Shown here one piece after another: positions 47,965-57,354 of a stretch of 64,000 nucleotides of DNA. A program made the translations under genes and the position numbers. The DNA is taken from positions 806,001 through 870,000 of the forward strand of contig CAKTDA010000001.1 of the NCBI GenBank assembly GCA_934541105.1. The letters are read 5' to 3'. The notes below the pieces were generated by a model. That model was not told where the DNA came from. It saw nothing but the letters and a program-made list of their open reading frames with translations, and did no database searches. How positions within the stretch are numbered: position 1 is the first letter of the stretch; each line of letters begins with the position of its first letter. Source of the DNA: an uncultured Luteitalea sp. (lineage in GTDB: Bacteria > Acidobacteriota > Vicinamibacteria > Vicinamibacterales > Vicinamibacteraceae).

Positions 47965-48870
47965 TCACCGTCTTCCCCTGCCCGACCGCACCGCGTCCCG
48001 CAGCGTGATCTTCTTCGCCCGCGGCTTGCCGCCGCGTGTGCGCGTGACGTGCTTCGGCGTCGGCGCATGCCCGAAGCGGATGCCTGCCTGCGGCTCCGTG
48101 GTGCCACGCGGCGCCGGCACGGCCGCGGCGGGAGCGAGCCCGGCATCGGCGCGGAGTTGCTGCACCTCGGCCGGCCGCAGCTCACGGAACATGCCCGGCT
48201 TCAGGCGCCGATCGGTCAGCGACCCGATCTTCGTGCGCGCGAGCGTGATCACCGGCAGTCCCACGGCCTGGCACATGCGACGCACCTGGCGGTTGCGCCC
48301 TTCGTGGATCACGAGCTCGAGCACCGTCTGCTCGCCCGACCGCTTCGTGAAGCTCTCGACGACATGGACCTTGGCCGGAGCGGTGCGGCGGCCGTCGAGC
48401 GGCACGCCGGACTCGAGGCGCCTGATCATCTCCGCGCTCGGCACACCGAACACGCGGACCTCGTACGTCCGCGGCACCTGGTGGCGCGGGTGCGTCAGCC
48501 GATCGGCGAGTTCGCCGTCGTTCGTGAGGAGGATGATGCCCTCCGAGTCGAAATCCAGGCGGCCGACCGGATACAGGCCCTGCCCCATCGGTCCGAGCAG
48601 CGTGAGCACCGTCGGGCGACGCTGCGGATCGGAGCGCGTCGTGACGTAGTGCACCGGCTTGTACAGCAGCACGTAGCGGCGCGGGACCGCCGTGTGCAGG
48701 CGCCGCCCGTCGACCTCGATGCGATCGGCATCGGGGTCGGCCTTGGCGCCGAGTTCGCTGACGACCTCGCCATTGACCCGCACGCGGCCCTCCGCGATGA
48801 GCGACTCCGCGACGCGCCGCGAGGCCACGCCCGCGGTCGAGAGGATTTTCTGCAGGCGCTGCATGGCCAT
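47965..48870 (-). CDS. rRNA pseudouridine synthase (RluB/RsuA family)
   Basis: 301-residue enzyme with an N-terminal S4 RNA-binding domain (QRLQKILSTAGVASRR) and catalytic domain. The catalytic Asp is in GRLDFDSEGIILLTNDG, followed by YEVRVFG and HEGRNRQVRRM. The C-terminal ~40 residues are basic and low in complexity. RluB is favoured over RsuA because of its place after scpAB, but the target uridine is inferred. ATG 48870 has a GAGG eight bases upstream. Its stop TGA is the last three bases next to the hairpin array. Confidence 0.9.
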   Translation of the reverse strand: MAMQRLQKILSTAGVASRRVAESLIAEGRVRVNGEVVSELGAKADPDADRIEVDGRRLHTAVPRRYVLLYKPVHYVTTRSDPQRRPTVLTLLGPMGQGLYPVGRLDFDSEGIILLTNDGELADRLTHPRHQVPRTYEVRVFGVPSAEMIRRLESGVPLDGRRTAPAKVHVVESFTKRSGEQTVLELVIHEGRNRQVRRMCQAVGLPVITLARTKIGSLTDRRLKPGMFRELRPAEVQQLRADAGLAPAAAVPAPRGTTEPQAGIRFGHAPTPKHVTRTRGGKPRAKKITLRDAVRSGRGRR

Positions 48871-48880
48871 CACGGATGCC

Positions 48881-49750
48881 TCAGTCGTCCTCGGTCGGGG
48901 GATCGTTGGTCGAATCGGCCGGCGGCGCATCGGGGTGCTCCGCGGTCGCCGATCCGGCCTCCGCGGCGTCGGCGTCTCCAGCGCCCTCGTCGGGCGGCGC
49001 CTCGTCGGCCGGTTCGTCGAACGGCAGCGAGACGCCCTCGCCCTCGTCGACCGGCATCGGCAGGTCGAATCCGAGCGCATCGGACATGTCCTCGACCTTC
49101 GGCAGGTCGGAGAGGTCGCGAAGCCCGAACTTGTCGAGGAACTCGCGCGTCGTGCCGTACATGAACGGCCGGCCGACGACCTGCTTGCGGCCGACGATCT
49201 TCACGAGCTTGCGATCCAGGAGCGTGTTCAGGACGCCCGTCGTGGCGCTGACGCCGCGGATCTCCGCAATCTCACCCGACGTCACCGGCTGCTTGTAGGC
49301 AATCACCGCCAGCGTCTCGAGCGCCTGCACGGACAGCTTCGAGGTGGACCGCTCCTTGAACAGCCGCCGCACCCACTCGTACAGCTCGGGACGCGTGACG
49401 ATCTGGAAGCCACCGGCAACCTCCACCAGCTGCAGCCCGTCGGACTTCGTGTACGCCTCGCGCACCTCGGCAAGCGCCGCCTCGATGTCCTCCCGTGTCT
49501 GCTCCTCGAGCAGGCGCGTCATGGCCTTGACCGTCAGCGGCTCGGGCGACGCGAAGATCAGCGCCTCGACGACGGGCCTGAGTGGATGCGGCGCGCGTGG
49601 AGCGTCGGCGACCTCCGCCGGATCGAACAACCCGGAGTCCTGCAGCGGCTCGTGCGCGGCGTCGGTCGCGGGTTCGACGGCCACGGGCTCGGTGGGTGCC
49701 TGCCCGGCGCCGTCGTCCACGCCGATGTCTGGGGTCTGCTCGTCGCTCAT
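48881..49750 (-). CDS. scpB: Segregation and condensation protein B
   Basis: 289-residue kleisin partner with two winged-helix domains in the middle (PVVEALIFASPEPLTVKAM; LSVQALETLAVIAYKQPVTS with RGVSATTGVLNTLLDR). The ~50 N-terminal residues and ~65 C-terminal residues are acidic and low in complexity. It works with ScpA and SMC in chromosome condensation. ATG 49750 overlaps the scpA stop (ATGA). SMC is not in this window. Confidence 0.93.
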   Translation of the reverse strand: MSDEQTPDIGVDDGAGQAPTEPVAVEPATDAAHEPLQDSGLFDPAEVADAPRAPHPLRPVVEALIFASPEPLTVKAMTRLLEEQTREDIEAALAEVREAYTKSDGLQLVEVAGGFQIVTRPELYEWVRRLFKERSTSKLSVQALETLAVIAYKQPVTSGEIAEIRGVSATTGVLNTLLDRKLVKIVGRKQVVGRPFMYGTTREFLDKFGLRDLSDLPKVEDMSDALGFDLPMPVDEGEGVSLPFDEPADEAPPDEGAGDADAAEAGSATAEHPDAPPADSTNDPPTEDD

Positions 49751-50643
49751 GCGTGCGATCCGGGCGCGCCGTGCGGCCGCGCGGGGCTGTGCTCGTGGTA
49801 CTCGATCGGGCGCGGCGCTTCGGCAGGCCGGTCGCGCCGGTAGACGCGAATCGGTCCGCCCGCGCCGCTCTGGAACACGCGGAGCACCTTGAGGCGAATC
49901 ATCTCCAGGATGGCGAGGAACGTGACGATCAGGTCCGCGCGCTGCGCCACGTCGTCGAACAGGTCCTCGAACCCGAGCGCCTCGACGTTCGCGAGCCGCT
50001 GCGCCAACTGCTCGATGCGCTGCTCGATGGACATCTGCTCCATCGGCAGGTAGACCGCCGGACGCTGCTTCGCGCGCTCGACGACGGCCTTGAAGGCCGT
50101 CATCAGGCTGAAGAGATCGACCTCGAGTTCGGGCTCCTTGTCGAGGCCCTCGCCGGCGAGCGCGGCAATGCGCTCGTCGGGCCGCGTCCACTGGGCGCTG
50201 CGCACCGTCTCGCGGTCGTGCAGCAGTTCGGCGGCCGCCTTGAACTTCTGGTGCTCGACGAGCCGGCGAATCAGCGCCTCGCGCGGATCCTCCTCGGGAT
50301 CCTCCTGCTCGGGCGCGGGCCTCGGCAGCAGGCTGCGCGACTTGATGTGGATCAGCGTTGCCGCCATCACGAGGAAGTCGCCCGCGACGTCGAGCTGCAG
50401 TTCGTCCATCAGCCCGATGTAGTCGAGGTACTGCTTCGTGATCAGCGCGATCGGGATGTCGTAGATGTCGAGCTCGTGCTTCTTGATCAGGTGCAGCAGG
50501 AGATCGAGCGGCCCCTCGAACACCTCGAGCTTCACGGGGAAGCGCTCGAGTGTCGACTCGAACCCCTCGGCCTCGGGCCTGACCGTGGCCTGGACGTCGG
50601 ACGGTGCCGGGGCGTCGGCCTGCTGTGTCTTCGGCCTCGCCAT
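49747..50643 (-). CDS. scpA: Segregation and condensation protein A (kleisin)
   Basis: 298 residues. The N-terminal kleisin helix (FPVKLEVFEGPLDLLLHLI, with KKHELDIYDIP) and C-terminal winged helix (LIVTFLAILEMIRLKVLRVF) are intact. About 30 residues precede the core. ScpA bridges the SMC head domains. It overlaps trpS by one base (TGATG) and scpB by four, a tight translational chain. Confidence 0.94.
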   Translation of the reverse strand: MARPKTQQADAPAPSDVQATVRPEAEGFESTLERFPVKLEVFEGPLDLLLHLIKKHELDIYDIPIALITKQYLDYIGLMDELQLDVAGDFLVMAATLIHIKSRSLLPRPAPEQEDPEEDPREALIRRLVEHQKFKAAAELLHDRETVRSAQWTRPDERIAALAGEGLDKEPELEVDLFSLMTAFKAVVERAKQRPAVYLPMEQMSIEQRIEQLAQRLANVEALGFEDLFDDVAQRADLIVTFLAILEMIRLKVLRVFQSGAGGPIRVYRRDRPAEAPRPIEYHEHSPARPHGAPGSHA

Positions 50644-51632
50644 CAGTACGCCAGGTGCAGCGCCTCGCGGACGCGCTGCATCGTCTCCACGGCAACGGCG
50701 CGCGCCTTGCGCGAGCCCTCATGGACGATCTCCCGGACGTGCCCGGGATGCTGCTCGTAGTGCGCCCGCCGCTCGCGCAGCGGCTCCAGCGTGGCGTTGA
50801 TCGCCCGCGCGAGCTTCTTCTTCACCTCGACGTCGCCGACGCGCCCCTCGCGATAGCGTGTCTTCAGGTCCTCGACCTCGTCGTGATCGGGGTTGAACGC
50901 GTCGTGGTAGATGAACACCGGGTTGCCCTCGACCGTTCCCGGGATGTCGGCGCGCACGCGCTTGGGGTCCGTGTACATCTGCCGGACCTTCTGCTCGACC
51001 TCCGTCGCGCTGTCGGACAGGTCGATGGTGTTGCCGTAGCTCTTGCTCATCTTCCGGTTGTCGAGGCCCGGCAGCCGCGGGAAGTTCGTGAGCAGCGGCC
51101 GCGGCTCGACGAAGATCTGGCCGTGCATGTGGTGCACGCGGCGCACGACCTCGCGCGAGAGTTCGAGGTGCGCGACCTGGTCCTCGCCCACCGGCACGAA
51201 GTTGGCGTCGTAGATGATGACGTCGGCCGTCTGCAGCAGGGGGTAGCCGAGGAACCCGTATGTCGAGAGGTCCTTCTCCGTGAGCTGCTCCTGCTGCTCC
51301 TTGTAGGTCGGCACGCGTTCGAGCCACGGGATGGGAATCATCATCGACAGCAGCAGGTGCAGTTCGGCGTGTTCGGGCACGAGCGACTGCACGAAGATCG
51401 TCGAGCGCTCGGGGTCGAGGCCGGCGGCGAGCCAGTCGAGGACGTTGTCGAACACGTGCGCCTGCAGACGGCTCGTGTCGGCGTAGTCGGTCGTCAGCGC
51501 GTGCCAGTCGGCCGCGAAGTAGAAGCAGTCGTGCTGCGCCTGCAGGTCCGCCCAGTTGCGCAGGGCGCCCACGAGGTGCCCGAGGTGCAGTTTGCCGGTC
51601 GGGCGCATGCCCGACACCACACGGGTGCTCAC
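50643..51632 (-). CDS. trpS: Tryptophanyl-tRNA synthetase
   Basis: 329-residue class I synthetase. The HIGH box equivalent is TGKLHLGHLVG near the start and the KMSKS loop is KMSKSYGNTI. Residues DQVAHLELSRE and VGEDQ match tryptophan-binding. GTG 51632 overlaps the stop of the site-2 protease gene (GTGA). Normal length for bacterial TrpS. Confidence 0.95.
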   Translation of the reverse strand: MSTRVVSGMRPTGKLHLGHLVGALRNWADLQAQHDCFYFAADWHALTTDYADTSRLQAHVFDNVLDWLAAGLDPERSTIFVQSLVPEHAELHLLLSMMIPIPWLERVPTYKEQQEQLTEKDLSTYGFLGYPLLQTADVIIYDANFVPVGEDQVAHLELSREVVRRVHHMHGQIFVEPRPLLTNFPRLPGLDNRKMSKSYGNTIDLSDSATEVEQKVRQMYTDPKRVRADIPGTVEGNPVFIYHDAFNPDHDEVEDLKTRYREGRVGDVEVKKKLARAINATLEPLRERRAHYEQHPGHVREIVHEGSRKARAVAVETMQRVREALHLAY

Positions 51633-52261
51633 AACAACAATCCGATGATGAAGCGCGACGGCGGCCCGATGAGCGCGCCGAGCAGGCCCGTGAACATCAG
51701 GCCATAGAGGATGAAGATGCCGTACGGCCGGATCTGGTCCCACTTGTAGGCCAGATCGCGCGGCAGCAATGCCGCCACGACGTTGCTGCCGTCGAGCGGC
51801 GGCACCGGGATCATGTTGAAGACGGCCAGCAGGACGTTGATGCGGAAGAAGGCGATCAGGAACTGCAGCAGCGGCTCGACGACCGAAATCGTGCCGACCG
51901 AGACCGGCATCAGCGGCAGCGTGCGCAGCAGCAGGCTCGCGAGCACCGCGAGCACGATGTTGCTCGCCGGCCCGGCGAGCGCAATCCACATGAAGTCGCG
52001 CCGCGGGTGCTTCAGGTACCGGAAGTCCACGGGCACGGGCTTGGCCCACCCGATGATCGGCGCATTGAGCGCAAACGCCACGAGCGGCAGCAGCACCGTC
52101 CCCACGGGGTCGATGTGGACCGCCGGGTTCAGGGAGAGCCGCCCCTGGAGACGTGCCGTGGGATCGCCGAGGCGTGACGAGGCCCACGCGTGCGCGGCTT
52201 CGTGCACGGTGAGGGCCAGCAGCAGGCCGATGAACGCGAGGACAATGACGCCTATTTCCAC
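51629..52261 (-). CDS. Site-2 protease-like M50 metalloprotease (rhomboid-independent, membrane)
   Basis: About 210-residue intramembrane zinc protease. The first helix carries HEAAH (His20, Glu21, His24 counting from GTG 52261) and VPPLDGSNV supplies the third zinc ligand; NAPIIGWAKPVPVD fits the family. Roughly five membrane helices. An ATG at 52315 is also in frame, but its first codons lie in a repeat-like CCCGAACCGGGG stretch, so the shorter start is preferred; neither has a clear ribosome site. It belongs to the small SpoIVFB-like M50 group, substrate unknown. Confidence 0.82.
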   Translation of the reverse strand: MEIGVIVLAFIGLLLALTVHEAAHAWASSRLGDPTARLQGRLSLNPAVHIDPVGTVLLPLVAFALNAPIIGWAKPVPVDFRYLKHPRRDFMWIALAGPASNIVLAVLASLLLRTLPLMPVSVGTISVVEPLLQFLIAFFRINVLLAVFNMIPVPPLDGSNVVAALLPRDLAYKWDQIRPYGIFILYGLMFTGLLGALIGPPSRFIIGLLL

Positions 52262-52330
52262 GGCAGGCAAAGACAGTAGGGTAACACTCCGGGTCCCCGG
52301 TTCGGGGTACGGCATTCGGGTGCGGGGTCG

Positions 52331-54154
52331 TCAGCGCGCCGTGGCGGCGAAATGCCGCAGGACTGCATCCGCGGCCTTCGCGCCAACAACCGCGCTCAGA
52401 TCCTCGCGGCTGGCGCGACGGACGCCGGCGACGCTGCCGAACGCCGTCAGGAGCTGCTTGCGGCGACGCGGCCCGATCTGTGCGATGTCGTCGAGCTCGG
52501 ACCGCAGGTCGCGGCTCGCCCGCGCGGTGCGGTGGAACGTCACGGCGAACCGGTGCGCTTCGTCGCGGATGCGCTGCAACAGACGCAGTGCCGGCGTGCC
52601 CTGCCCGAACGCGATCGGATCGTCCCGATCGCGCGTGAACACCAGTTCTTCCTGCTTGGCGAGGCCGACCGCCACGAGGTGGTCGAGGCCGATGGCCTCG
52701 AGCGCGGCATAGGCCGCATTCAGCTGCCCCTTGCCGCCGTCGATCACGATCAGGTCCGGCCACGGCCCCTCTTCCCCGGCCACCTTCCGATAGCGACGCG
52801 TCACCACCTGGTGCATCGCAGCGAAGTCGTCGAGGAAGCGCGCGCCGGCCTCTGCCCGGATCCGGAACTTGCGGTACTCCGACCGCTTCATGCGGCCGTC
52901 CTGGCAGACGACCATCGACGCGACGGTCTCGGCACCCTGCAGCGTCGAGATGTCGAAGCAGTCGATGCGCCGCGGCAGCGCGGGCAGGGCGAGCGCCGCC
53001 TGGAGCGTCTCGAGGGCCTCGTAGTTGGCGGCCCCGTCGGCATTGAAGCGGGCGTCGTAGGAGAGCGACGCGTTGCGCTCGGCGAGTTCCAGCAGCGCCT
53101 TCTTGTCGCCGCGCTGCGGCACCGAGACCACCACCTGCCGCCCCGCCCGCGCCGACAGCCACTCGGCGAGCAGGTCCATGTCGGGCAGCGTCACGGGCAG
53201 CAGCACCTCTGGTGGCGGCGCGTGATCGGCGTAGAAGTGCGTCACCGCGGCTTCCACGAGGTCCTCGAGGCGCACGTCGCGCGCCTGGTCGGCGTTTGTC
53301 ACCATCTCCACGCGATCGACGACCCGTCCGGAACGCACCTGGAACGCCTGCACGACGGCGCCGCCCGGGCCGAGCTTCACGCCGAGGGCGTCGCGGTCGC
53401 CCATGCGCGGCGTGGCCATCTTCTGCTGGCGATCGCGCAGCGTCTCGAGCGTCCGGATCGTGTCGCGCAGCTGCGCCGCCTGCTCGAAGCGCTCCTCGTC
53501 GGCCGCGGCATGCATGCGCGACGCGAGGTCGTCCACCAGTTCCTCGGTGCGGCCGTCGAGCAGCAGCCTGGCATCGCGGACCGCGTGCTGGTACTGCTCG
53601 GGCGAGCACAACGCCGACACGCAGGGGGCCAGGCACCGCTTGATGTCGTACTCGAGGCAGGGCCGGCCGCGGTTGCCGGTGATGACCTCCCGGCACGACC
53701 GGATCCCGAACAGCTTGTGCGACAGGCTGCGGGTCTGCCAGGCCAGCGACGCCGGCATGAACGGGCCCGCATAGTAATCGCCGTCGTTGGCGACACGGCG
53801 GACCACCGAGACCCGCGGAAACGCCTCGGTCGTGCTCAGGCGCAGGTAGGGATAGGTCTTGTCGTCGCGCAGCTTGATGTTGTACTTCGGCGACCGCTCC
53901 TTGATCAGGTTGTTCTCGAGCGCGAGCGCCTCGACGACCGAGTCGGTGACGATGACCTCGAGGTCCGCGATCTCGTCGAGGAGCGCCTCGGTCTTGGGCG
54001 ACGTGCTCCGGGCGCCGAGGTAGCTGCGCACGCGGTCACGCAGCGACCGCGCCTTGCCGGCATAGATCGTCTCGCCCGACCTGTTGCGGTACAGGTAGAC
54101 GCCGGGCTGCTCGGGCAGCCTGGCGATACGCGGCTTGAGATCCTCGATGGCCAT
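52331..54154 (-). CDS. uvrC: Excinuclease ABC subunit C
   Basis: 607-residue nucleotide-excision repair endonuclease. The N-terminal GIY-YIG domain (GVYLYRNRSGETIYAG, with KARSLRDRVRSYLG) makes the 3' incision. A central Cys pattern (C-rich CREVITGNRGRPCLEYDIKRC) and UVR domain follow, then the RNase H-like endonuclease (DLIVIDGGKGQLNAA) and C-terminal HhH region (LTAFGSVAGVRRASRE). Complete. uvrA lies at the far end of the window. Confidence 0.96.
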   Translation of the reverse strand: MAIEDLKPRIARLPEQPGVYLYRNRSGETIYAGKARSLRDRVRSYLGARSTSPKTEALLDEIADLEVIVTDSVVEALALENNLIKERSPKYNIKLRDDKTYPYLRLSTTEAFPRVSVVRRVANDGDYYAGPFMPASLAWQTRSLSHKLFGIRSCREVITGNRGRPCLEYDIKRCLAPCVSALCSPEQYQHAVRDARLLLDGRTEELVDDLASRMHAAADEERFEQAAQLRDTIRTLETLRDRQQKMATPRMGDRDALGVKLGPGGAVVQAFQVRSGRVVDRVEMVTNADQARDVRLEDLVEAAVTHFYADHAPPPEVLLPVTLPDMDLLAEWLSARAGRQVVVSVPQRGDKKALLELAERNASLSYDARFNADGAANYEALETLQAALALPALPRRIDCFDISTLQGAETVASMVVCQDGRMKRSEYRKFRIRAEAGARFLDDFAAMHQVVTRRYRKVAGEEGPWPDLIVIDGGKGQLNAAYAALEAIGLDHLVAVGLAKQEELVFTRDRDDPIAFGQGTPALRLLQRIRDEAHRFAVTFHRTARASRDLRSELDDIAQIGPRRRKQLLTAFGSVAGVRRASREDLSAVVGAKAADAVLRHFAATAR

Positions 54155-54233
54155 GGCACGTGGGGCGTGGATGCCGGTCCGCCCCGGCAGGTTGCAGGAC
54201 GCGACCCGGACCCTCCATTATAGCGACGAGCAA

Positions 54234-54830
54234 ATGACCTTCACGGGCGCCGTCGGCGCGATTTTCATGTTCCCGCTGCGGGCCATCATCAGGGCCTGTA
54301 TCGCGCTTCGCATCCACCCGAACGTGCTGACGCTCATCGGGGTCTGCATCAACCTCGCAGCCGCCTGGGCGCTGGCCCTCGGCCGCTTCGTGCTTGCCGG
54401 CTTCATCATGGTGGCCGCCAACCTGTTCGACTTCATCGACGGGAAGGTGGCCCACGAAACGGGCACCGCCAGCGCATTCGGCGGCTTCTGGGACTCGGTC
54501 ATGGACCGGTTCTCCGACCTCGCGCTGTTTCTCGGCCTGGTCTACCTCTACGGCAGCCTGCAGCGACCGGACTACGTGCTGATCACGGCGGTGGCCATGA
54601 CCTTCACCGTGCTGACCAGCTACACGCGCGCCCGGGCCGAGTCGCTCATCGACAAGTGCAAGGTCGGGTTCATGGAACGCCCCGAGCGCATTGTCCTCTT
54701 CATGATTGGCGCGTTCACGAACCGCATGGCAGCCGTGCTGTGGGTCATCCTGGTGCTCTCGGCGCTGACCGTGGCCGGACGCATCTACCACACATGGCGC
54801 GAACTCGAAGGCGGGAGGGCTGCGGCATGA
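54234..54830 (+). CDS. CDP-alcohol phosphatidyltransferase
   Basis: 198-residue membrane enzyme. The active-site motif is spread as DFIDGKVAH then GGFWDSVMDRFSD, matching DGxxAR...G...D...D with Lys-Val replacing xx-Arg at the AR position. About five membrane helices (IRACIALRIHPNVLTLIGV and later). It transfers a phosphatidyl group to an alcohol such as glycerol phosphate, serine or inositol phosphate; the acceptor is not assignable. ATG 54234 was chosen; longer upstream frames overlap uvrC. Divergent from uvrC. Confidence 0.85.
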   Translation: MTFTGAVGAIFMFPLRAIIRACIALRIHPNVLTLIGVCINLAAAWALALGRFVLAGFIMVAANLFDFIDGKVAHETGTASAFGGFWDSVMDRFSDLALFLGLVYLYGSLQRPDYVLITAVAMTFTVLTSYTRARAESLIDKCKVGFMERPERIVLFMIGAFTNRMAAVLWVILVLSALTVAGRIYHTWRELEGGRAAA

Positions 54831-55033
54831 GCCGCCCCCCCCTCGAAGAGCGGCTCCCGCAGCCCGCGCTCGCGCTCTGGCGCATCTTCTACTGGACCTA
54901 CGAGCGCACGACGATCCCGTACGACCTCATGGTCATCGCGATCCTCGCGTTCGTCTGGCTCACGCCGCCCGACTGGCTCGCCGACCCTACGGCCCACGGC
55001 ATGGGGCTGCTCGGGTGGATCCTGGGCCGCTGA
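54827..55033 (+). CDS. Small membrane protein, translationally coupled
   Basis: 68-residue protein with one hydrophobic stretch (about 33-47, YDLMVIAILAFVWLTPP). Its ATG overlaps the preceding stop (ATGAGC), so it is likely expressed with the phosphatidyltransferase. I do not recognise it. It may be a small partner or regulator of that enzyme. Confidence 0.6.
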   Translation: MSRPPLEERLPQPALALWRIFYWTYERTTIPYDLMVIAILAFVWLTPPDWLADPTAHGMGLLGWILGR

Positions 55034-55091
55034 GGCCGGCCTGACATTGAGCATTGCGCCGCACGTGTGCTTCCGATAGAACGGCGGGACG

Positions 55092-55652
55092 GTGCCGCAG
55101 TCGTTCCTGTCCCACGTGCTCGTCCTCCTCGGTGCGGGATTCCTGGTGGCGAACGTGCGGCTGCTGGCACGCGTGGTCCGCTACCTGCGGATGCGCTCGA
55201 GGGCGCAGCTGACGTGGCGCATCCCGCCGCCCAGGTACTACGGCCTGTTTCTCGGCATGGCCGCCATGCTCGGTGTCGTGCTCATCGTGAAGCTGCTGTA
55301 CCTGCACCTGCCTCCGACCGAGGTGTTCGGCGAGGCGATGATGCTCACGTACTACGGGTACCTGGTGCCGCTCGACATCCGCATCGGGCGCGGGTTCTAC
55401 GAGGACGGCGTGTGGGTCGACAACGGCTTTCTGCCCTACCACCAGATTGGCGGGCTGACCTGGCGCGAGGGTGACCCGCTGACCCTGCTGCTCATCCCGC
55501 GCATGAAGCAGGTGGCGCGCACGCTCGTCGTCCCGACCGCGTTCTACGGCGCCGCCCGACGGCTGCTGCGAGACAAGATCGAGGACCACGACATCGACTT
55601 CTGGGGCAAACCGCTGGACCTCGGTGCGCACGACGACCGGGACGACGCCTGA
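55092..55652 (+). CDS. Hypothetical membrane protein with PH-like C-terminal half
   Basis: 186 residues: two membrane helices (about 5-25 and 50-70) and a soluble C-terminal ~90 residues whose pattern (IRIGRGFYEDGVWVDNGFLP, then YHQIGGLTWREGDPLTLLLI) resembles bacterial PH-like/DUF5673 strands. Starts at GTG 55092. Function unknown. It shares the strand and short gaps with the phosphatidyltransferase upstream and the hydrolase downstream. Confidence 0.65.
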   Translation: MPQSFLSHVLVLLGAGFLVANVRLLARVVRYLRMRSRAQLTWRIPPPRYYGLFLGMAAMLGVVLIVKLLYLHLPPTEVFGEAMMLTYYGYLVPLDIRIGRGFYEDGVWVDNGFLPYHQIGGLTWREGDPLTLLLIPRMKQVARTLVVPTAFYGAARRLLRDKIEDHDIDFWGKPLDLGAHDDRDDA

Positions 55653-55655
55653 CTG

Positions 55656-56672
55656 ATGGGCAAGCCAATGACCACCCGAAGACGACTCGCGCGCCGTGTA
55701 TCGATCGGTCTGCTCGTGATCGCCGCGCTGCTCGGCGCGACATGGTTGCGGGATCGGCGGCCTCGGCCGATCACGGTGAACGCCGGGCGGTTTCCAGAGG
55801 AACTCGTATATGCCCGGTCCACCGACGACGTGGTGAACGGCGGAGTGCTCTTCACGTCGTCCCGGCGCGGCGACCAGTCTCCGGCCGTGATCTGGGTGCA
55901 TGGTTGGGGCGTCAACTTCTACTCACCCACGTATACCGCCATCGGTCGGGCGCTTGCGGCGCGCGGCACGACGATGCTCAGCGTGAACACGCGAATGCAC
56001 GACATCGGCACCAGCGCCACCTACCGCGGGGGGCGACGCGTTCGGGGGGGCGGCTACTGGGGAATCCAGAGCGAACAGGATCTCGATATCGCTGCGTGGG
56101 TCGACTTCGCGGCACAGCATGGCTATCCCGAAGTCGTGCTGGCCGGTCACAGCGCTGGATGGGCCGCCGTGGCGGCCTACCGCGTACGCACGCAGGATCC
56201 ACGTGTCGTCGGTGTCGTCCTGGCCTCGGGCGCCGTGGGACCGTTGCGACCGCAGCGGGATCCGGATCTGCTCGCACAGGCACGTCGTCTCGTGGACGCC
56301 GGCACCGGTGACGATCTCATCCGGCTTCCCAACCGCAACTTTCCCTCATTCATCAGCGCGGCGAACCTGCTCGACCAGGCGAACACGCCGGCCGCGTTGC
56401 TCGATTTCTTCGGCGTCGAGGAACGGGACCCGGGCGTGGCCCGCCTCGGGTGCCCGATCCTCGCGTTCTTCGGGACACGCGGCGATGTCGGCGGCGAGGA
56501 CGACCTCGAGGTGATCAGGTCTGCTCCACGGCGCCTGTCCATCGACACCCTCCGCGTCGAGGCCGTGATGATCGACGGCGCCGATCACATGTACACCGGC
56601 GAAGAAGCACGTGTCGCCGGAGTGATCGGCGACTGGGTACGGCGCGTCGTCGTCGCTGGTGTTCGGCGTTGA
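55656..56672 (+). CDS. Alpha/beta-hydrolase, membrane-anchored
   Basis: 338 residues with an N-terminal membrane segment (about 17-31) and a hydrolase core. The oxyanion strand VIWVHGWGVNFY precedes nucleophile Ser in LAGHSAGWAAVA. A late DGADHMYTGEE holds the likely catalytic His. ATG 55656 starts three bases after the previous stop. The substrate is unknown; lipid or polymer ester is plausible next to a phosphatidyltransferase, but this is inference. Confidence 0.82.
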   Translation: MGKPMTTRRRLARRVSIGLLVIAALLGATWLRDRRPRPITVNAGRFPEELVYARSTDDVVNGGVLFTSSRRGDQSPAVIWVHGWGVNFYSPTYTAIGRALAARGTTMLSVNTRMHDIGTSATYRGGRRVRGGGYWGIQSEQDLDIAAWVDFAAQHGYPEVVLAGHSAGWAAVAAYRVRTQDPRVVGVVLASGAVGPLRPQRDPDLLAQARRLVDAGTGDDLIRLPNRNFPSFISAANLLDQANTPAALLDFFGVEERDPGVARLGCPILAFFGTRGDVGGEDDLEVIRSAPRRLSIDTLRVEAVMIDGADHMYTGEEARVAGVIGDWVRRVVVAGVRR

Positions 56673-56678
56673 AGGAAT

Positions 56679-57266
56679 CTACCCGGCGAGCGTCGGGTCG
56701 AAGCAGCGGCGGCAGCGCGCTTCGTACGCGCCCGTGGCGCCGACGAGCACCAGTTCGCTGCTCTTCACGAGGCGTTGCGTGTGGTTCGCGGGCTCGCCGC
56801 ACACCATGCAGATGGCGAGCGTCTTGGTGATGTACTCGGCAATCGCCAGCAGCTGCGGCATCGGCTCGAACGGGCGCCCGAGATAATCCTGATCGAGCCC
56901 CGCGACAATCACCCGCTTGCCGCGATCGGCAAGGGTGGTGCACACGGCCGGCAACTCGACGTCGAAGAACTGTCCTTCGTCGATCCCGACGACTTCGGTG
57001 TCGTCCTCGACGCCGGCGAGGATCTCGGCCGACGTCCGCACGGCAGTCGACGGCAGCCGCATCTCGCTGTGCGACGTGATGTGCGTGCCCGAATAGCGGT
57101 CGTCGATGGCCGGCTTGAACACCTGCACGCGCCGCTTCGCGATCTGCGCACGCCGCAGCCGGCGGATGAGCTCCTCGCTCTTGCCGCTGAACATGCTGCC
57201 GACGATGACTTCGATCCATCCGCCTGACGGGATGGGGCGCTGGGAACTGTGATCGATCACGGGCAT
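56679..57266 (-). CDS. tdk: Thymidine kinase
   Basis: About 195-residue type II thymidine kinase of the salvage pathway. The P-loop is VGSMFSGKSEEL, the catalytic Glu lies in GIDEGQFF, and the zinc-binding lasso has CMVCGEPA and CRRCFDP. ATG 57266 is chosen; a GTG two codons upstream also fits. Converges with the hydrolase gene. Confidence 0.95.
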   Translation of the reverse strand: MPVIDHSSQRPIPSGGWIEVIVGSMFSGKSEELIRRLRRAQIAKRRVQVFKPAIDDRYSGTHITSHSEMRLPSTAVRTSAEILAGVEDDTEVVGIDEGQFFDVELPAVCTTLADRGKRVIVAGLDQDYLGRPFEPMPQLLAIAEYITKTLAICMVCGEPANHTQRLVKSSELVLVGATGAYEARCRRCFDPTLAG

Positions 57267-57354
57267 CCACACACCACCGGCCTTCGTCGCGCGGCCGTCG
57301 GCCGTCGGGCGCGCGGTGCCGAAGCGAAGGCCGAAGGCCGAATGACGAAGGCCG

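Noticed and set aside
46452..49164. Long open frames with GIRHSAF-type repeats
   Set aside because: They are by-products of the GCATTCG repeats, which stay open in several frames on both strands.
52261..52315. Extended N-terminus of the M50 protease
   Set aside because: The extra codons lie in a CCCGAACCGGGG repeat-like stretch and do not resemble a site-2 protease N-terminus.
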